Below are positions 7,698 to 15,904 of a DNA stretch of 64,000 nucleotides, piece by piece. Position 1 is the first letter of the stretch, and each line of letters starts with the position of its first letter. The stretch spans positions 186,001 to 250,000 of the forward strand of contig CAZCMS010000001.1 in NCBI GenBank assembly GCA_964499935.1, given 5' to 3'. Below the pieces are notes generated by a model. The model saw nothing but the letters and a program-made list of their open reading frames with translations. It had not been told where the DNA came from and searched no databases. A program made the translations under genes and the position numbers. The DNA comes from CALBGR01 sp964499935 (GTDB taxonomy: Bacteria; Patescibacteriota; Saccharimonadia; Saccharimonadales; UBA4665).

Positions 7698-9292
7698 AGT
7701 GCCTCTATATTGACCGTTGCCCAGTCTAACATATCTTCGAATAGATCGGTAGTGGGCTGGGAGTCAAAACAATTCTTCGCATTTCCATTAGCGTATACTG
7801 CATATGTATAATCGCCAATAGTCTTGTTGGGGCTATGAAAAGAAGTGGTGTTATGCCTTGATGTTTGTGCTTGCTGCTTCGGTACTCTGACTATATAGAA
7901 CATTCCTGTACTTTGACTACTGCTCGCACCACAACTCTGTTGAACAACTCCTTTTAAGCTGCCTTTAATCATAGAGTCGCTTGGCGCAGACGGTGAGGCA
8001 TAGTAGCTCTGATGCGTAAGCTCTGTAAGGGGTATCCGGATGCTCCACTCTTTAATTTCAAGATATCCTACTTTTTCGTATCCATTAGGGTTAATACCCT
8101 CCGAGCCATTGCTTTGCCTGCCTTTTTGTTCGGGCAGGGGTGTGATATTGAGTTTTGGCGAAGCTTTGGTGTTTACGAAGGCTTGAATTATCGTTTCTGT
8201 AGGATACCTAGAGAGGTAATCAGGGCCGTATTGGTCACTGCGCATAAGCGTGTATCTTTTGCTGTCGAGCACAAAGCAGATTCGGTATTCGCTGTATTCA
8301 TTGCTCTTCTGAGGCTGATTACTCGTGTTGGTGGTGAGGCTGTAAGTAATATATTCAAAACCTTTTGCGGTTTTCTTATGCTCTGTGTTGCCAATATTTC
8401 TTTTGTCGGTGGCGCAACTATTCTTGGTGGCATGGGATTCTCCTTGTTCAATATTCTCATATGAAACAACATCGCGCATACTGTATGTTCCGTCATATTG
8501 TTTGGTCAGCTGATTGTAGTGAATAATGAAACTATTTTTACGGGTGTGATCTGCCTTGGATGATATAAAGTCGTCAGTTTGAGGCATGCGGACAGACATT
8601 CGCTCCTCATTTTTGTGAGCAATGATAGCAGGCGAAAAATACATGATCGTACCTATAGCGCCAGTACCTATCATGTAAATAAAAATAACGGAAGCAATGT
8701 ATGACCCAGTAATGGTGCCGGATTTAAACCTGCCCCTTCTTAATATTCGGGAAAGCGGTCTTTCTGTAGTGTATAGCGCCCAATAAGATAATAGTGCGGT
8801 TGCTAGGAAGGCATTACTACTTCTTAACCCTTCAATCTGAAAGGGAAAGAGTAAGCCGATAGCTTTTGAGGCAGATTGCTCATAAAATCCCGGGCTCATA
8901 ACGAAAAATACTATCAAAGGATAAAGCAAAAATACCCAGTCTTTGCGGATGAGTCCGATAACTCCAAAAGTTATGAGCAGCAGGGGCATTACAAACATCA
9001 AGCTGATGGCGTCTTGCACTGTTCCAAAATACTCGGTTGAACGGCTGACCATGGCGCCACCAACGAAATATCCAGAAACAAAAACTACACTCAATAGACC
9101 AAAGAGGCCAATAAAGTATGAGCCTAACTCTTTCATTATGGCGATCAAAAAATCTCTCCACGAAGGTTTATCAAGGGTTGGAATAGGGGCCTCAGGGCCA
9201 CTCTCCGGCGTAGTACTTGATGCTGCTTGACCGGGATTGGGGTAGATCTGATCAGTGTTGATTGCGGGACGGTCCTGGTCGGTATTTTCCAT
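7694..9292 (-). CDS. Multi-pass membrane protein of unknown function with large C-terminal exported domain
   Basis: I choose ATG 9292 over the GTG at 9316 because a TATACT -10 box lies at 9302-9307 between them, which would leave the GTG outside the transcript. The protein (532 aa) has a Pro/Ser-rich N-terminus, five or six hydrophobic segments (about residues 60-240) and a hydrophilic C-terminal domain of about 290 residues with several Cys and many Ser/Thr/Tyr. I do not recognise the family. The C-terminal domain is probably extracytoplasmic. It converges with the broken HAD gene, overlapping by 4 bp. Confidence 0.7.
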   Translation of the reverse strand: MENTDQDRPAINTDQIYPNPGQAASSTTPESGPEAPIPTLDKPSWRDFLIAIMKELGSYFIGLFGLLSVVFVSGYFVGGAMVSRSTEYFGTVQDAISLMFVMPLLLITFGVIGLIRKDWVFLLYPLIVFFVMSPGFYEQSASKAIGLLFPFQIEGLRSSNAFLATALLSYWALYTTERPLSRILRRGRFKSGTITGSYIASVIFIYMIGTGAIGTIMYFSPAIIAHKNEERMSVRMPQTDDFISSKADHTRKNSFIIHYNQLTKQYDGTYSMRDVVSYENIEQGESHATKNSCATDKRNIGNTEHKKTAKGFEYITYSLTTNTSNQPQKSNEYSEYRICFVLDSKRYTLMRSDQYGPDYLSRYPTETIIQAFVNTKASPKLNITPLPEQKGRQSNGSEGINPNGYEKVGYLEIKEWSIRIPLTELTHQSYYASPSAPSDSMIKGSLKGVVQQSCGASSSQSTGMFYIVRVPKQQAQTSRHNTTSFHSPNKTIGDYTYAVYANGNAKNCFDSQPTTDLFEDMLDWATVNIEAL

Positions 9293-9355
9293 ATTACCGT
9301 AAGTATAATACAGCACTGTATTTTTGGAAATTGCGATCAGCTCTGATTGATATAT

Positions 9356-9559
9356 TCAGAAGACAACGCTTAAATTTAGTGGCGTCAAACCACGATCTTT
9401 TATAATTTGCTCAAGTTTTGCTTTGTCGCCTAAAATCATGGTGTTTGGTAATGAATTGTATGCAAACTCTGCGACTTCAATATTCTCTGCTATTGCATCT
9501 GTAGTTTTTGTAATTTGTTGACCATCTGCAATAGTGGCTTCAAAGACAGCTATATCCAA
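9356..9559 (-). pseudogene. Possible gene remnant (67 codons)
   Basis: An open stretch with protein-like composition (acidic, with segments such as IAENIEVAEFAYNSLPN). It has only a TTG start at 9559, no ribosome binding site and an in-frame stop about 40 nt further upstream. It looks like the C-terminal fragment of a larger protein whose 5' part is gone. The family is not recognised. Confidence 0.3.
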
Positions 9560-9689
9560 TTGGAATTCTTGGCCTGGCAGTGGGGCAAATTAAGGTAACT
9601 AGACGTTTAACATATATAATTGTGTTAGAATTCGTCAGTCTAATTGTGTACTATGGGCGCAAAGGGTATCGTTAAGGTGTAGGAGTTTT

Positions 9690-10520
9690 ATGAAAGTAGA
9701 AGAAGTACGTGCAGTAACCGAGAGCCTAAACGGTTATGAAGGGTGGAGGATGGCGCTGGATGATGCCGAAGAAGCAAGGCAGCAACGTCCCAAGGAAGAT
9801 CTTAGTGATCCTGCTTATCTCAGAGCACAGGCCACCATGCTTGATGCGCAAGCTGCTATAGCGCCTGCTACAGAGCGTTTGAAGGTAGACGTAGCAGAAG
9901 CAGGGGATTTGCTAGCTTTACCTTTTAGGATTGGGTTATTACGCGCACTGGATAGAAATATTGCAATTAGCAAGAATCAGCCTCAGCATCGGTTACTCCA
10001 GGTAGCCAATATGCATTTTCGTGGTAAAAGTCTAGACTTGGATATAGGTGATTATGCGTTTAGTTCAAATGATCCTTTTGCGTACGCTGTAGAGTTAGGT
10101 AGTGCAATCACAGAAGTAGAGCAGGCTTTGCCTCGAGTCAAACGCACTGTTGCAACAGCTGTGTTAAGAATTGGCGACAACAGACGGCGCTCAATTGTGT
10201 ATACGCAACCCACCGTCGCAGAGTTTCATACTGTTCTTGTTCCCGAAGATCGACAGCTTTGCGAGGAGCCTCAGGTGAGCGACGATCATGTAGACTACGC
10301 ATTACCTAAACTTGCAGTATCTTCTGCCGAGCCAATCGATATACCTAAAGTCTATATGCTTGAATTACCGAATGATGTAGTTGATCCCAGAAAGCTTTTA
10401 CTTGGCAAAGAAGTCGCAAAATTTGCCAAAAAACACGCAATAGACACCGAGAATGAGCAAAGAGCAGCAAGAGTACGGGCAGAATCTCACGCTCGAATAA
10501 TGCGCGCACGTATTAGGTAA
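9690..10520 (+). CDS. Hypothetical protein, 276 aa
   Basis: ATG 9690 is preceded by TAGGAG (9677-9682) at short spacing. The product is soluble and charged. It has an Ala/Glu-rich helical N-terminal third (about 20-75), a central mixed region, and an Arg-rich C-terminus (ARVRAESHARIMRARIR). No signal peptide or membrane segment is seen. I do not recognise the family. It stands alone between gene remnants on the opposite strand. Confidence 0.75.
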   Translation: MKVEEVRAVTESLNGYEGWRMALDDAEEARQQRPKEDLSDPAYLRAQATMLDAQAAIAPATERLKVDVAEAGDLLALPFRIGLLRALDRNIAISKNQPQHRLLQVANMHFRGKSLDLDIGDYAFSSNDPFAYAVELGSAITEVEQALPRVKRTVATAVLRIGDNRRRSIVYTQPTVAEFHTVLVPEDRQLCEEPQVSDDHVDYALPKLAVSSAEPIDIPKVYMLELPNDVVDPRKLLLGKEVAKFAKKHAIDTENEQRAARVRAESHARIMRARIR

Positions 10521-10551
10521 ATCAAACAAGGACTGATGGTTGTGCTATAAG

Positions 10552-10749
10552 TCAGAAGAGCATTGTATGGAAATTCTGTATTTTTAAGCTCTTTGACTTG
10601 AGTCTCAGATGTTGGCAGACAGTTTGTTTTATGTAGAGTAGCGCGCTGGTTAAACTCTCATTTTCAAAGTCGATAAGTGCATCGATGATATAGACATGAG
10701 GAAATGACTGTGTATAGAGCTTTAATCCATCGATTACTCCTTTAAACAA
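10552..10749 (-). pseudogene. Possible short ORF or gene fragment (65 codons)
   Basis: An open frame from TTG 10749 with moderately protein-like sequence (LYTQSFPHVYIIDALIDFEN) but no ATG and no convincing ribosome binding site. It is the only coding candidate in the 300-bp gap 10521-10820. It could be a decayed gene or chance. Confidence 0.2.
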
Positions 10750-10820
10750 CTCGAGCGAGATAATTAGTTATTGTACAATATACACAAACATGCTATTCTG
10801 TAAATTACAGGAGGCTTACT

Positions 10821-11369
10821 ATGGCAAATAACCCAATTAAACCCATCAAAGTAACAGGAGAAAATTTACCGCAAATAATTGCAGAAAAAAATTATTCTGA
10901 TAAAACTCTAGATTGGCTCTACAGCAAGTACACATCGATCTTTGACGAGATTTTAGATTTTAAAGAACATGGACATAAAAAGGTCAGTCTTGGTGCAGTA
11001 GCAGTGACCTTAGATAAGGGTCAGAGTTATTGGGGCGCATCATTCCAGGGGCGGTACGGTACAACCGACTATACAAGAGACTTATCACTTGGAGTTGTCA
11101 AAGATGGCCTTACGCACGAATTAAAATTTGCAGAACTAAGACGAGATGGCAACAGGTCAGTTACAGTTAGCGTAGGCATAGGAAAAGATGATGAAAAGAT
11201 TGATATAGCATCTGAGTTTGGTCAACTGATTGGTGTTCCGGTTGTGCCTACAAAAATAGAGAGTTTGGCAGAAAAAACTATATATCCAGACCCCGAAGGC
11301 ATAAGAGATGGTCAGCGAATTATGGCACTTGGCGTCAATATTCTAAAGGCAATTCAGGAAGAAGTCTAG
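10821..11369 (+). CDS. Hypothetical protein, 182 aa
   Basis: The start at ATG 10821 is supported by a perfect Shine-Dalgarno AGGAGG (10809-10814) 6 nt upstream, one of the few strong ones in this window. The product is soluble and probably alpha/beta: an N-terminal helical part (LPQIIAEKNYSDKTLDWLYS) is followed by alternating strands (KVSLGAVAVTLD, RSVTVSVGIG). There is no recognised domain, signal peptide or membrane segment. It is a monocistronic unit followed by a minus-strand tRNA. Confidence 0.8.
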   Translation: MANNPIKPIKVTGENLPQIIAEKNYSDKTLDWLYSKYTSIFDEILDFKEHGHKKVSLGAVAVTLDKGQSYWGASFQGRYGTTDYTRDLSLGVVKDGLTHELKFAELRRDGNRSVTVSVGIGKDDEKIDIASEFGQLIGVPVVPTKIESLAEKTIYPDPEGIRDGQRIMALGVNILKAIQEEV

Positions 11370-11390
11370 GGTATCTGTTAATACAAAAAA

Positions 11391-11408
11391 TAGCATCCGA
11401 AGATGCTA
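11391..11408 (-). terminator. Intrinsic terminator of tRNA-Met
   Basis: Read on the minus strand, a 7-bp stem (TAGCATC / GATGCTA) is closed by a UUCG tetraloop and followed by six T residues. It lies 12 nt downstream of the tRNA CCA end. Flanking A residues mean it could also end the plus-strand gene at 10821-11369. Confidence 0.85.
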
Positions 11409-11420
11409 AAAATCCTATCG

Positions 11421-11497
11421 TGGTAGCGGTGACTGGATTTGAACCAGTGACCTCCGGCTTATGAGTCCGGCGCTCTAACCAACTGAGCTACACCGCC
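11421..11497 (-). tRNA. tRNA-Met (CAU), elongator type
   Basis: A 77-nt cloverleaf on the minus strand with encoded CCA. The acceptor is GGCGGTG/CACCGCT with a G1-U72 wobble as in gram-positive elongator tRNA-Met. The D arm is GCTC-AGTTGGTTA-GAGC, the anticodon loop CTCATAA, and the T arm ACTGG-TTCAAAT-CCAGT. The C1xA72 mismatch and G-C anticodon stem of initiator tRNA are absent. The anticodon stem closes with a 31A-39G mismatch. A CAU anticodon could also mark a TilS-modified tRNA-Ile2, but the acceptor stem favours Met. Confidence 0.93.
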
Positions 11498-11548
11498 TTA
11501 ACAGATACCAAATATACCACGTTCTCGGTGCATTTACCAGAGTTATCG

Positions 11549-12301
11549 TTAGAAAACATTAAAGAAGAGCGTGCCAACGACTGCAAAGCCGGTGCCAATG
11601 ACTGCTGTTCGACTGGCATGAGGCGATATGTGATGTGCAAGTCGAGAGCCAATAAATCCGCCAATCATCGAGCCAAACAACGGTGCCAGCGCATACTCCC
11701 ACGCAATACCACCGGTTAATGTAAAAGTGAAGGCACAGGTAAGTGAGATTGATGCAGCCATGATATTCTTCATGCCGTTAATCTGGTATATATTTTTAAG
11801 TTTCGTAAAGCTAAGGATTGCCAAAATAATAAAACCAAACCCAGCGCCAAAATATCCACCATATAACGCCACCGGAAAAATCAGTAACATTAAAAGTATA
11901 AACGGAGAGTTTTTTCTGAGATGAGTCGGGCGATGCATGTGTTTGTGTAGCTGAGGCTGGAAGGCAAATAAAAGCACAGAAAACAATACAAGCCAGGACA
12001 AGATAGTTTCGAACGTAGCCCCTGGAGTTCTACTGAGCGTTAGCGCACCAATTCCTGCCCCTATAGCACAGGGTACAACGAGCCACATGTATCGCTTGGG
12101 TGCTTTTTTGAGATCGTTTGCATACCCTTGTGCCGACATAATCGCCGCAGGCCAACCCGCAAATGTACTGGTCATTGCAGCCGTTAACGGAGATAATCCG
12201 GCAGCCAGCATCACGGGAAACACAAACAAAATGCCACCGCCAGCAACCGCATTGACGATACCACATAAAATACCAGCAATAAATAAAGTAATTTCGATCA
12301 T
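11549..12301 (-). CDS. TSUP family transporter (TauE/SafE sulfite exporter-like)
   Basis: A 250-residue membrane protein with about eight hydrophobic segments arranged as two related halves. Each half begins with a Gly-rich signature (CGIVNAVAGGGILFVFPVML near the N-terminus; YGGYFGAGFGFIILAILS near residue 150), as in TauE/SafE/YfcA proteins. Family members move sulfonates, sulfite or other small organic anions across the inner membrane; the substrate here cannot be predicted. The predicted gene stands alone, downstream of the DUF805 gene on the same strand. Confidence 0.88.
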   Translation of the reverse strand: MIEITLFIAGILCGIVNAVAGGGILFVFPVMLAAGLSPLTAAMTSTFAGWPAAIMSAQGYANDLKKAPKRYMWLVVPCAIGAGIGALTLSRTPGATFETILSWLVLFSVLLFAFQPQLHKHMHRPTHLRKNSPFILLMLLIFPVALYGGYFGAGFGFIILAILSFTKLKNIYQINGMKNIMAASISLTCAFTFTLTGGIAWEYALAPLFGSMIGGFIGSRLAHHISPHASRTAVIGTGFAVVGTLFFNVF

Positions 12302-12327
12302 GTTTGTTTTAGTAACTTACAGTTTTA

Positions 12328-12735
12328 TTATAACGTATTTATTGGGCTATTCGGCGCTTTACCAAACTTATTTGTGTCTTCGTTACCACGGATACACCCA
12401 AGAACGAGTGCAGGAATTCCAATTAGCAATGTTCCAAATAGCCAAATCCAACCTTCTGAACCTATATCGTGTGCACGCTTGAGGATAAGAGCAAGCGAAG
12501 CGATAAAAGTAAATATAGACATGGTCATGAATGCTCCAAATGCAATAACTAAAAGAGTAATGGCAGCTAGGTTAGTAATTATGTTGTCTGGAGATCCGGG
12601 AATAAAGAGAGTAGGGGTAATAAAAATCATCAAGGTTACCCACGGTGCACAGTAAAGTGTTAGGCCAACCAGCCAATATGTTTTGCGAGTCACTCTGCCT
12701 TGAAAGGATAAGAGGGAATTTAAGTAATTATTCAC
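12328..12735 (-). CDS. DUF805 membrane protein
   Basis: A 135-residue protein with the DUF805 marks: SFQGRVTRKTYW at the start, KRAHDIGSEGW before the last membrane pair, and GNEDTNKFGKAP at the end. Four membrane segments are predicted. The function of the family is unknown. Translation starts at GTG 12735. A TATAAT box ends 9 nt before it and no Shine-Dalgarno is present, so this is a candidate leaderless GTG-initiated mRNA. Confidence 0.88.
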   Translation of the reverse strand: MNNYLNSLLSFQGRVTRKTYWLVGLTLYCAPWVTLMIFITPTLFIPGSPDNIITNLAAITLLVIAFGAFMTMSIFTFIASLALILKRAHDIGSEGWIWLFGTLLIGIPALVLGCIRGNEDTNKFGKAPNSPINTL

Positions 12736-12788
12736 TATACTTCAATTATAACATTTTTACATAATAAAGTCAATTTTAGGTATTGAGT

Positions 12789-13622
12789 TTAGTATGATTC
12801 CCAGTAGGCGATTTGGGCCTGTACATTATTACGCATAATCTGAGACACGTTAAGTGTATCTAAGTAGTCACGTTGTACGTAGTATGATGGGAGTTCTTGT
12901 GTTTTTCCTGTGCTGCTATTTCCTTCTACGTATACACTGTGAATGTGTTTTATCTCGTGCAACAACAGGGAGGCAACGTCATTATCAGTTCGCGATAGCA
13001 TACAGTCTGGATGACTGCCTGCGTAGATCGTTAGCGTTCTTTTGCTCTGCACGCCACCCATGCTGCAACTGGTGTTTACGACGCCAGTGTTTACTGAGGT
13101 TACGTGTGTTGCGAACACCTGATAGTAGGCGGGTGCTTTTTGCTCAAGAATACGTAGGGCGGTTTTCACTTTTTCTTTGAGCGCAGGAACATCTCCGCCA
13201 ATTCGATCATAAGGGTTGCTCTGTCCAGTGTTGCTGCTCGCGCTATTTTTAGGTGTTGTCGATTGAGCTGAGCTTTTCTTTTTTGCCGATTGTCTTAGCC
13301 CGAGCGATTGCTCAACCCGGGTTTGGTTTGCAAGTTTTTTCTCTAGATCTGCTATTTTTTGTTGCAAAGCTGTTATTGTGCTTTGATGTGTGGCATTCTC
13401 TTTGGACGATTTTTCTTTTTCTTCTGAAAGTTGTTTCTTAAGAAGTGTTATTTCATCTTTGCTTTTCTGTAATTGCCGTTGAAGTGTTTTCTTATCATCT
13501 TTAAGCTCAGAGGTATTGTGAAGATATAAGCTGCTAATACAGATAGTGACTATACTCAGTGCACAAAGCACGATGATTAGCAGAATTTTTTTATTGATTT
13601 TTGGTAGAGCTATTTGTTTCAT
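12789..13622 (-). CDS. Membrane-anchored coiled-coil protein with HExxH motif (putative zinc peptidase)
   Basis: A 277-residue protein with one N-terminal membrane segment (about 12-33), a long Lys/Glu/Gln coiled coil (about 38-105), a Ser/Thr/Asn linker (about 110-140) and a C-terminal globular domain. That domain contains HEIKH (222-226), matching the HExxH zinc-binding motif, with a downstream Glu at about 243 in ELPSYYVQRDYL that could be a third ligand. Two Cys at the domain start may form a disulfide outside the cell. I do not recognise the peptidase family. The layout suggests an exported, membrane-tethered enzyme held away from the surface by the coil. Confidence 0.7.
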   Translation of the reverse strand: MKQIALPKINKKILLIIVLCALSIVTICISSLYLHNTSELKDDKKTLQRQLQKSKDEITLLKKQLSEEKEKSSKENATHQSTITALQQKIADLEKKLANQTRVEQSLGLRQSAKKKSSAQSTTPKNSASSNTGQSNPYDRIGGDVPALKEKVKTALRILEQKAPAYYQVFATHVTSVNTGVVNTSCSMGGVQSKRTLTIYAGSHPDCMLSRTDNDVASLLLHEIKHIHSVYVEGNSSTGKTQELPSYYVQRDYLDTLNVSQIMRNNVQAQIAYWESY

Positions 13623-13715
13623 TTTTTATACTTTGGTCAAATCATAACATAAGTATTTATAGGTCGCCACAGTCCTTATTTTAGTCAGCTTACTGCCACT
13701 GGAGGAATTTTCTGT

Positions 13716-14129
13716 TTATATGAACAATTCAGGCTTAAGTTTGCGGAGATTTTGCCAGCATGGCTCAAAGAGTGGCGTGGGCAGGGTTTTGAACGTTTTC
13801 CACTGTTGGTCGACCCACTTGTCAGGCTCGGTAATAGTAGGTTCGCCTGATTCCCAGTCACTATCCACCCAAATAGTTACATACTGTTTATTGTCGTCTG
13901 TAAAGAAGTCTTCAGTTAATGCCAGGAAACGTATATTCGTAATATGCATGCCGGTCTCTTCGAGTGCTTCCCGAATTGCACATTCGGTATATGTTTCGCC
14001 AAATTCCAGGTGTCCACCTGGAACACTCCATGTATCGTGGCCATGGGATCCACGACGCTTTCCCATAAGAAACTTGCCATCTTTATGAATAAAAACCCCG
14101 ACACCGATACGTACTTGCGGATTATCCAC
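13716..14129 (-). CDS. NUDIX hydrolase
   Basis: A 137-residue protein with a complete NUDIX box at about 39-61: the G-x5-E part reads GHLEFGE, followed seven residues later by REALEETGM. WSVPGGHLEFGE resembles the MutT/NUDT15-like group that hydrolyses modified or canonical NTPs. It overlaps the upstream HAM1-family gene by 8 bp, so both are translated from one mRNA and plausibly act together in nucleotide-pool cleaning. Confidence 0.9.
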   Translation of the reverse strand: MDNPQVRIGVGVFIHKDGKFLMGKRRGSHGHDTWSVPGGHLEFGETYTECAIREALEETGMHITNIRFLALTEDFFTDDNKQYVTIWVDSDWESGEPTITEPDKWVDQQWKTFKTLPTPLFEPCWQNLRKLKPELFI

Positions 14130-14703
14130 GAGAGCCTCCTAGTTTATTTTTAGTGTACCACTGCGCAAAATCGTGCCATACTTTTTGGACATCTTTACCA
14201 CGGTGATGAGTGCCAGTGCCAATCGCTTCTGACATACTGGTTTTTTGATCAAGCTCAAGGCTTACAACTTTTTGTATGGTTGCACCCGTAGTGCCTCCTG
14301 CTTGATGCAGTAGCACCCCTTTAGTACTTCGAACAAAATACTGCTGAATATGCTCGTCTTGATATACGAGCGATTGTAATAATAGAATTTCTCGATCTTC
14401 CAAATCCTGGGTAAGCCTAATCCAGTCATCGCTGCTAAACCACTGGTTGACGGATTTTGCATATGTGCCAGGAAAACCATTGAGCGCCGAAATTTCCCAG
14501 GCGTCATCACTGATAATCACTGGTTGTTTCAGGAGGGCGAACGCAGCCTCTGCTTTACGTCTTGCAACATATTCTAAACTTTCAGATTGCACTTCGTCGA
14601 TATCTAGATCTTTTTGAGTAAGTACAATGTCGTACTCACTACAAACAGTTTTGCCTATGCCATATTTTTGCGTATTGCCAGTCGAAAAGAGTAGTCGAGT
14701 CAT
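14122..14703 (-). CDS. RdgB/HAM1-family non-canonical purine NTP pyrophosphatase
   Basis: A 193-residue protein with the family signature: N-terminal substrate motif STGNTQKYG, the KAEAAF helix, and ISDDAWEISALNGFPGTYAK with the usual D-[DS]-x-x-L-E-x-x-A-L-N-G-x-P-G-x-Y/F order (here Trp/Glu variants). The reaction is hydrolysis of ITP/XTP or dITP to the monophosphate. The second half is less conserved and slightly different in length from E. coli RdgB. It sits in a tightly packed trio: it overlaps the upstream small membrane protein gene by 4 bp (ATGA) and the downstream NUDIX gene by 8 bp. Confidence 0.82.
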   Translation of the reverse strand: MTRLLFSTGNTQKYGIGKTVCSEYDIVLTQKDLDIDEVQSESLEYVARRKAEAAFALLKQPVIISDDAWEISALNGFPGTYAKSVNQWFSSDDWIRLTQDLEDREILLLQSLVYQDEHIQQYFVRSTKGVLLHQAGGTTGATIQKVVSLELDQKTSMSEAIGTGTHHRGKDVQKVWHDFAQWYTKNKLGGSRG

Positions 14704-14960
14704 CGCTGGCTAAGCCAATATTTTTTAAGCAAAGAAAGAGTGAGTGCAGAAAGGAAGAATCCTACTACCGGTACAACCGCATTAATCCACGGATCAATGT
14801 GCACTACAAAGTGCAAATACGAAACAACTACCAGGTACGTCAGTACCATAATCGATAATTTGCGTATCCAGCTTGTCTCCCAGGCTTTGTCGGCTTCAAC
14901 ACGGATATTGCGTTTTTCTAATTCTTCAATACGGGCTTCGAGTTTTTGTGTGGCTGTCAT
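14700..14960 (-). CDS. Small coiled-coil membrane protein, 86 aa
   Basis: An N-terminal heptad-like helix (KLEARIEELEKRNIRVEADK) is followed by two hydrophobic segments (about 37-57 and 62-79) and a basic tail. I recall close relatives in other Patescibacteria genomes, but no function is known. It is first in an overlapping operon with the HAM1 and NUDIX genes and is divergent from tilS, with only 19 bp between the starts. Confidence 0.75.
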   Translation of the reverse strand: MTATQKLEARIEELEKRNIRVEADKAWETSWIRKLSIMVLTYLVVVSYLHFVVHIDPWINAVVPVVGFFLSALTLSLLKKYWLSQR

Positions 14961-14979
14961 TGCTATAATTATTACAGAT

Positions 14980-15867
14980 ATGAATATTACTATGCAACCT
15001 GGGCGATATGTTTTGGCAGTCAGCGGTGGCGTGGATTCTATGGTGCTGCTTGATATTTTGGCGAATAATCCGTATGTACACTTTACAGTTGCGCATTATG
15101 ATCATGGTATCCGAGTAGATTCTGCAGAGGATCGCCGGCTTGTGCAGAATATCGCCAAGCAATACAACGTACCCTTTATATACGACGAAGGGCATCTAGG
15201 TGAACATACGAGTGAAGCCACAGCGCGCGACGCAAGGTATAAGTTCTTGCATTCAGTATGCAAGCAGACTCATGCTCGTGCGATTATTACCGCGCATCAC
15301 CAAGATGATGTGATAGAGACCGCAGTCTTAAATATGGTACGCGGTACGGGCAGAAAAGGGTTATCGTCCTTGGGTTCAAGCGGAGGGATTGCAAGGCCTT
15401 TACTGCATTCCTCTAAGGCACAGCTTATAGAGTATGCCAGAGAAAATAATTTGCAGTGGCGCGAAGATAGCACCAATCAAGACACTGCATATAAACGGAA
15501 TTATGTTCGACATATTATAATGAGTCGCTTAACCGTGGATCAGCGTGATGCATTGCTTTCATATATTACGAAGTTACGCCTACTCAACGATAAAATTGAC
15601 CATGAAATTACCAATCAATTACATAGTCAGCCGAGCACAAATTTCATAGATAGGAGATACTTCAATAGGCTTCCTTATGATGTGGCGCTCGAGGTATTGG
15701 CCTCGTGGCTACGATTTGCAGGTGTGCGTAATTTTGACACAAAAGGCTTGCATCGTATGGTGGTCCACGCAAAAACCTTAGCAAAAGGGAGTCTAATTGA
15801 TGTGAATTACAAATACATTATAGAAGTGGGAAAGCATGATTTGGCACTCAAGTTGCGTGACCGCTAG
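14980..15867 (+). CDS. tilS: tRNA(Ile)-lysidine synthetase
   Basis: A 295-residue PP-loop ATPase. The PP-loop SGGVDSMVLLD lies near residue 13, followed by VAHYDHGIR and a second motif around ITAHHQDDVIETAVLNMVRGTGRKGL, all typical of TilS. The enzyme adds lysine to C34 of tRNA-Ile(CAU) so that it reads AUA. The protein lacks the long C-terminal domains of E. coli TilS, as in minimal genomes. I place the start at ATG 14980 because TATAAT (14964-14969) lies 10 nt before it. Starts further upstream would fall before the promoter and overlap the divergent gene. Confidence 0.92.
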   Translation: MNITMQPGRYVLAVSGGVDSMVLLDILANNPYVHFTVAHYDHGIRVDSAEDRRLVQNIAKQYNVPFIYDEGHLGEHTSEATARDARYKFLHSVCKQTHARAIITAHHQDDVIETAVLNMVRGTGRKGLSSLGSSGGIARPLLHSSKAQLIEYARENNLQWREDSTNQDTAYKRNYVRHIIMSRLTVDQRDALLSYITKLRLLNDKIDHEITNQLHSQPSTNFIDRRYFNRLPYDVALEVLASWLRFAGVRNFDTKGLHRMVVHAKTLAKGSLIDVNYKYIIEVGKHDLALKLRDR

Positions 15868-15904
15868 TCAAAACAATAATTGCACTATATAATATTATGT
15901 ACAT

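Noticed and set aside
11421..11497. Initiator tRNA-fMet or tRNA-Ile2 for the CAU tRNA
   Set aside because: The acceptor pair is G1-U72 with GGCGGTG, as in elongator tRNA-Met; initiator hallmarks are absent.
14740..14979. Upstream start for tilS at 14740
   Set aside because: This would overlap the divergent membrane-protein gene and precede the TATAAT at 14964-14969. PP-loop spacing fits ATG 14980.
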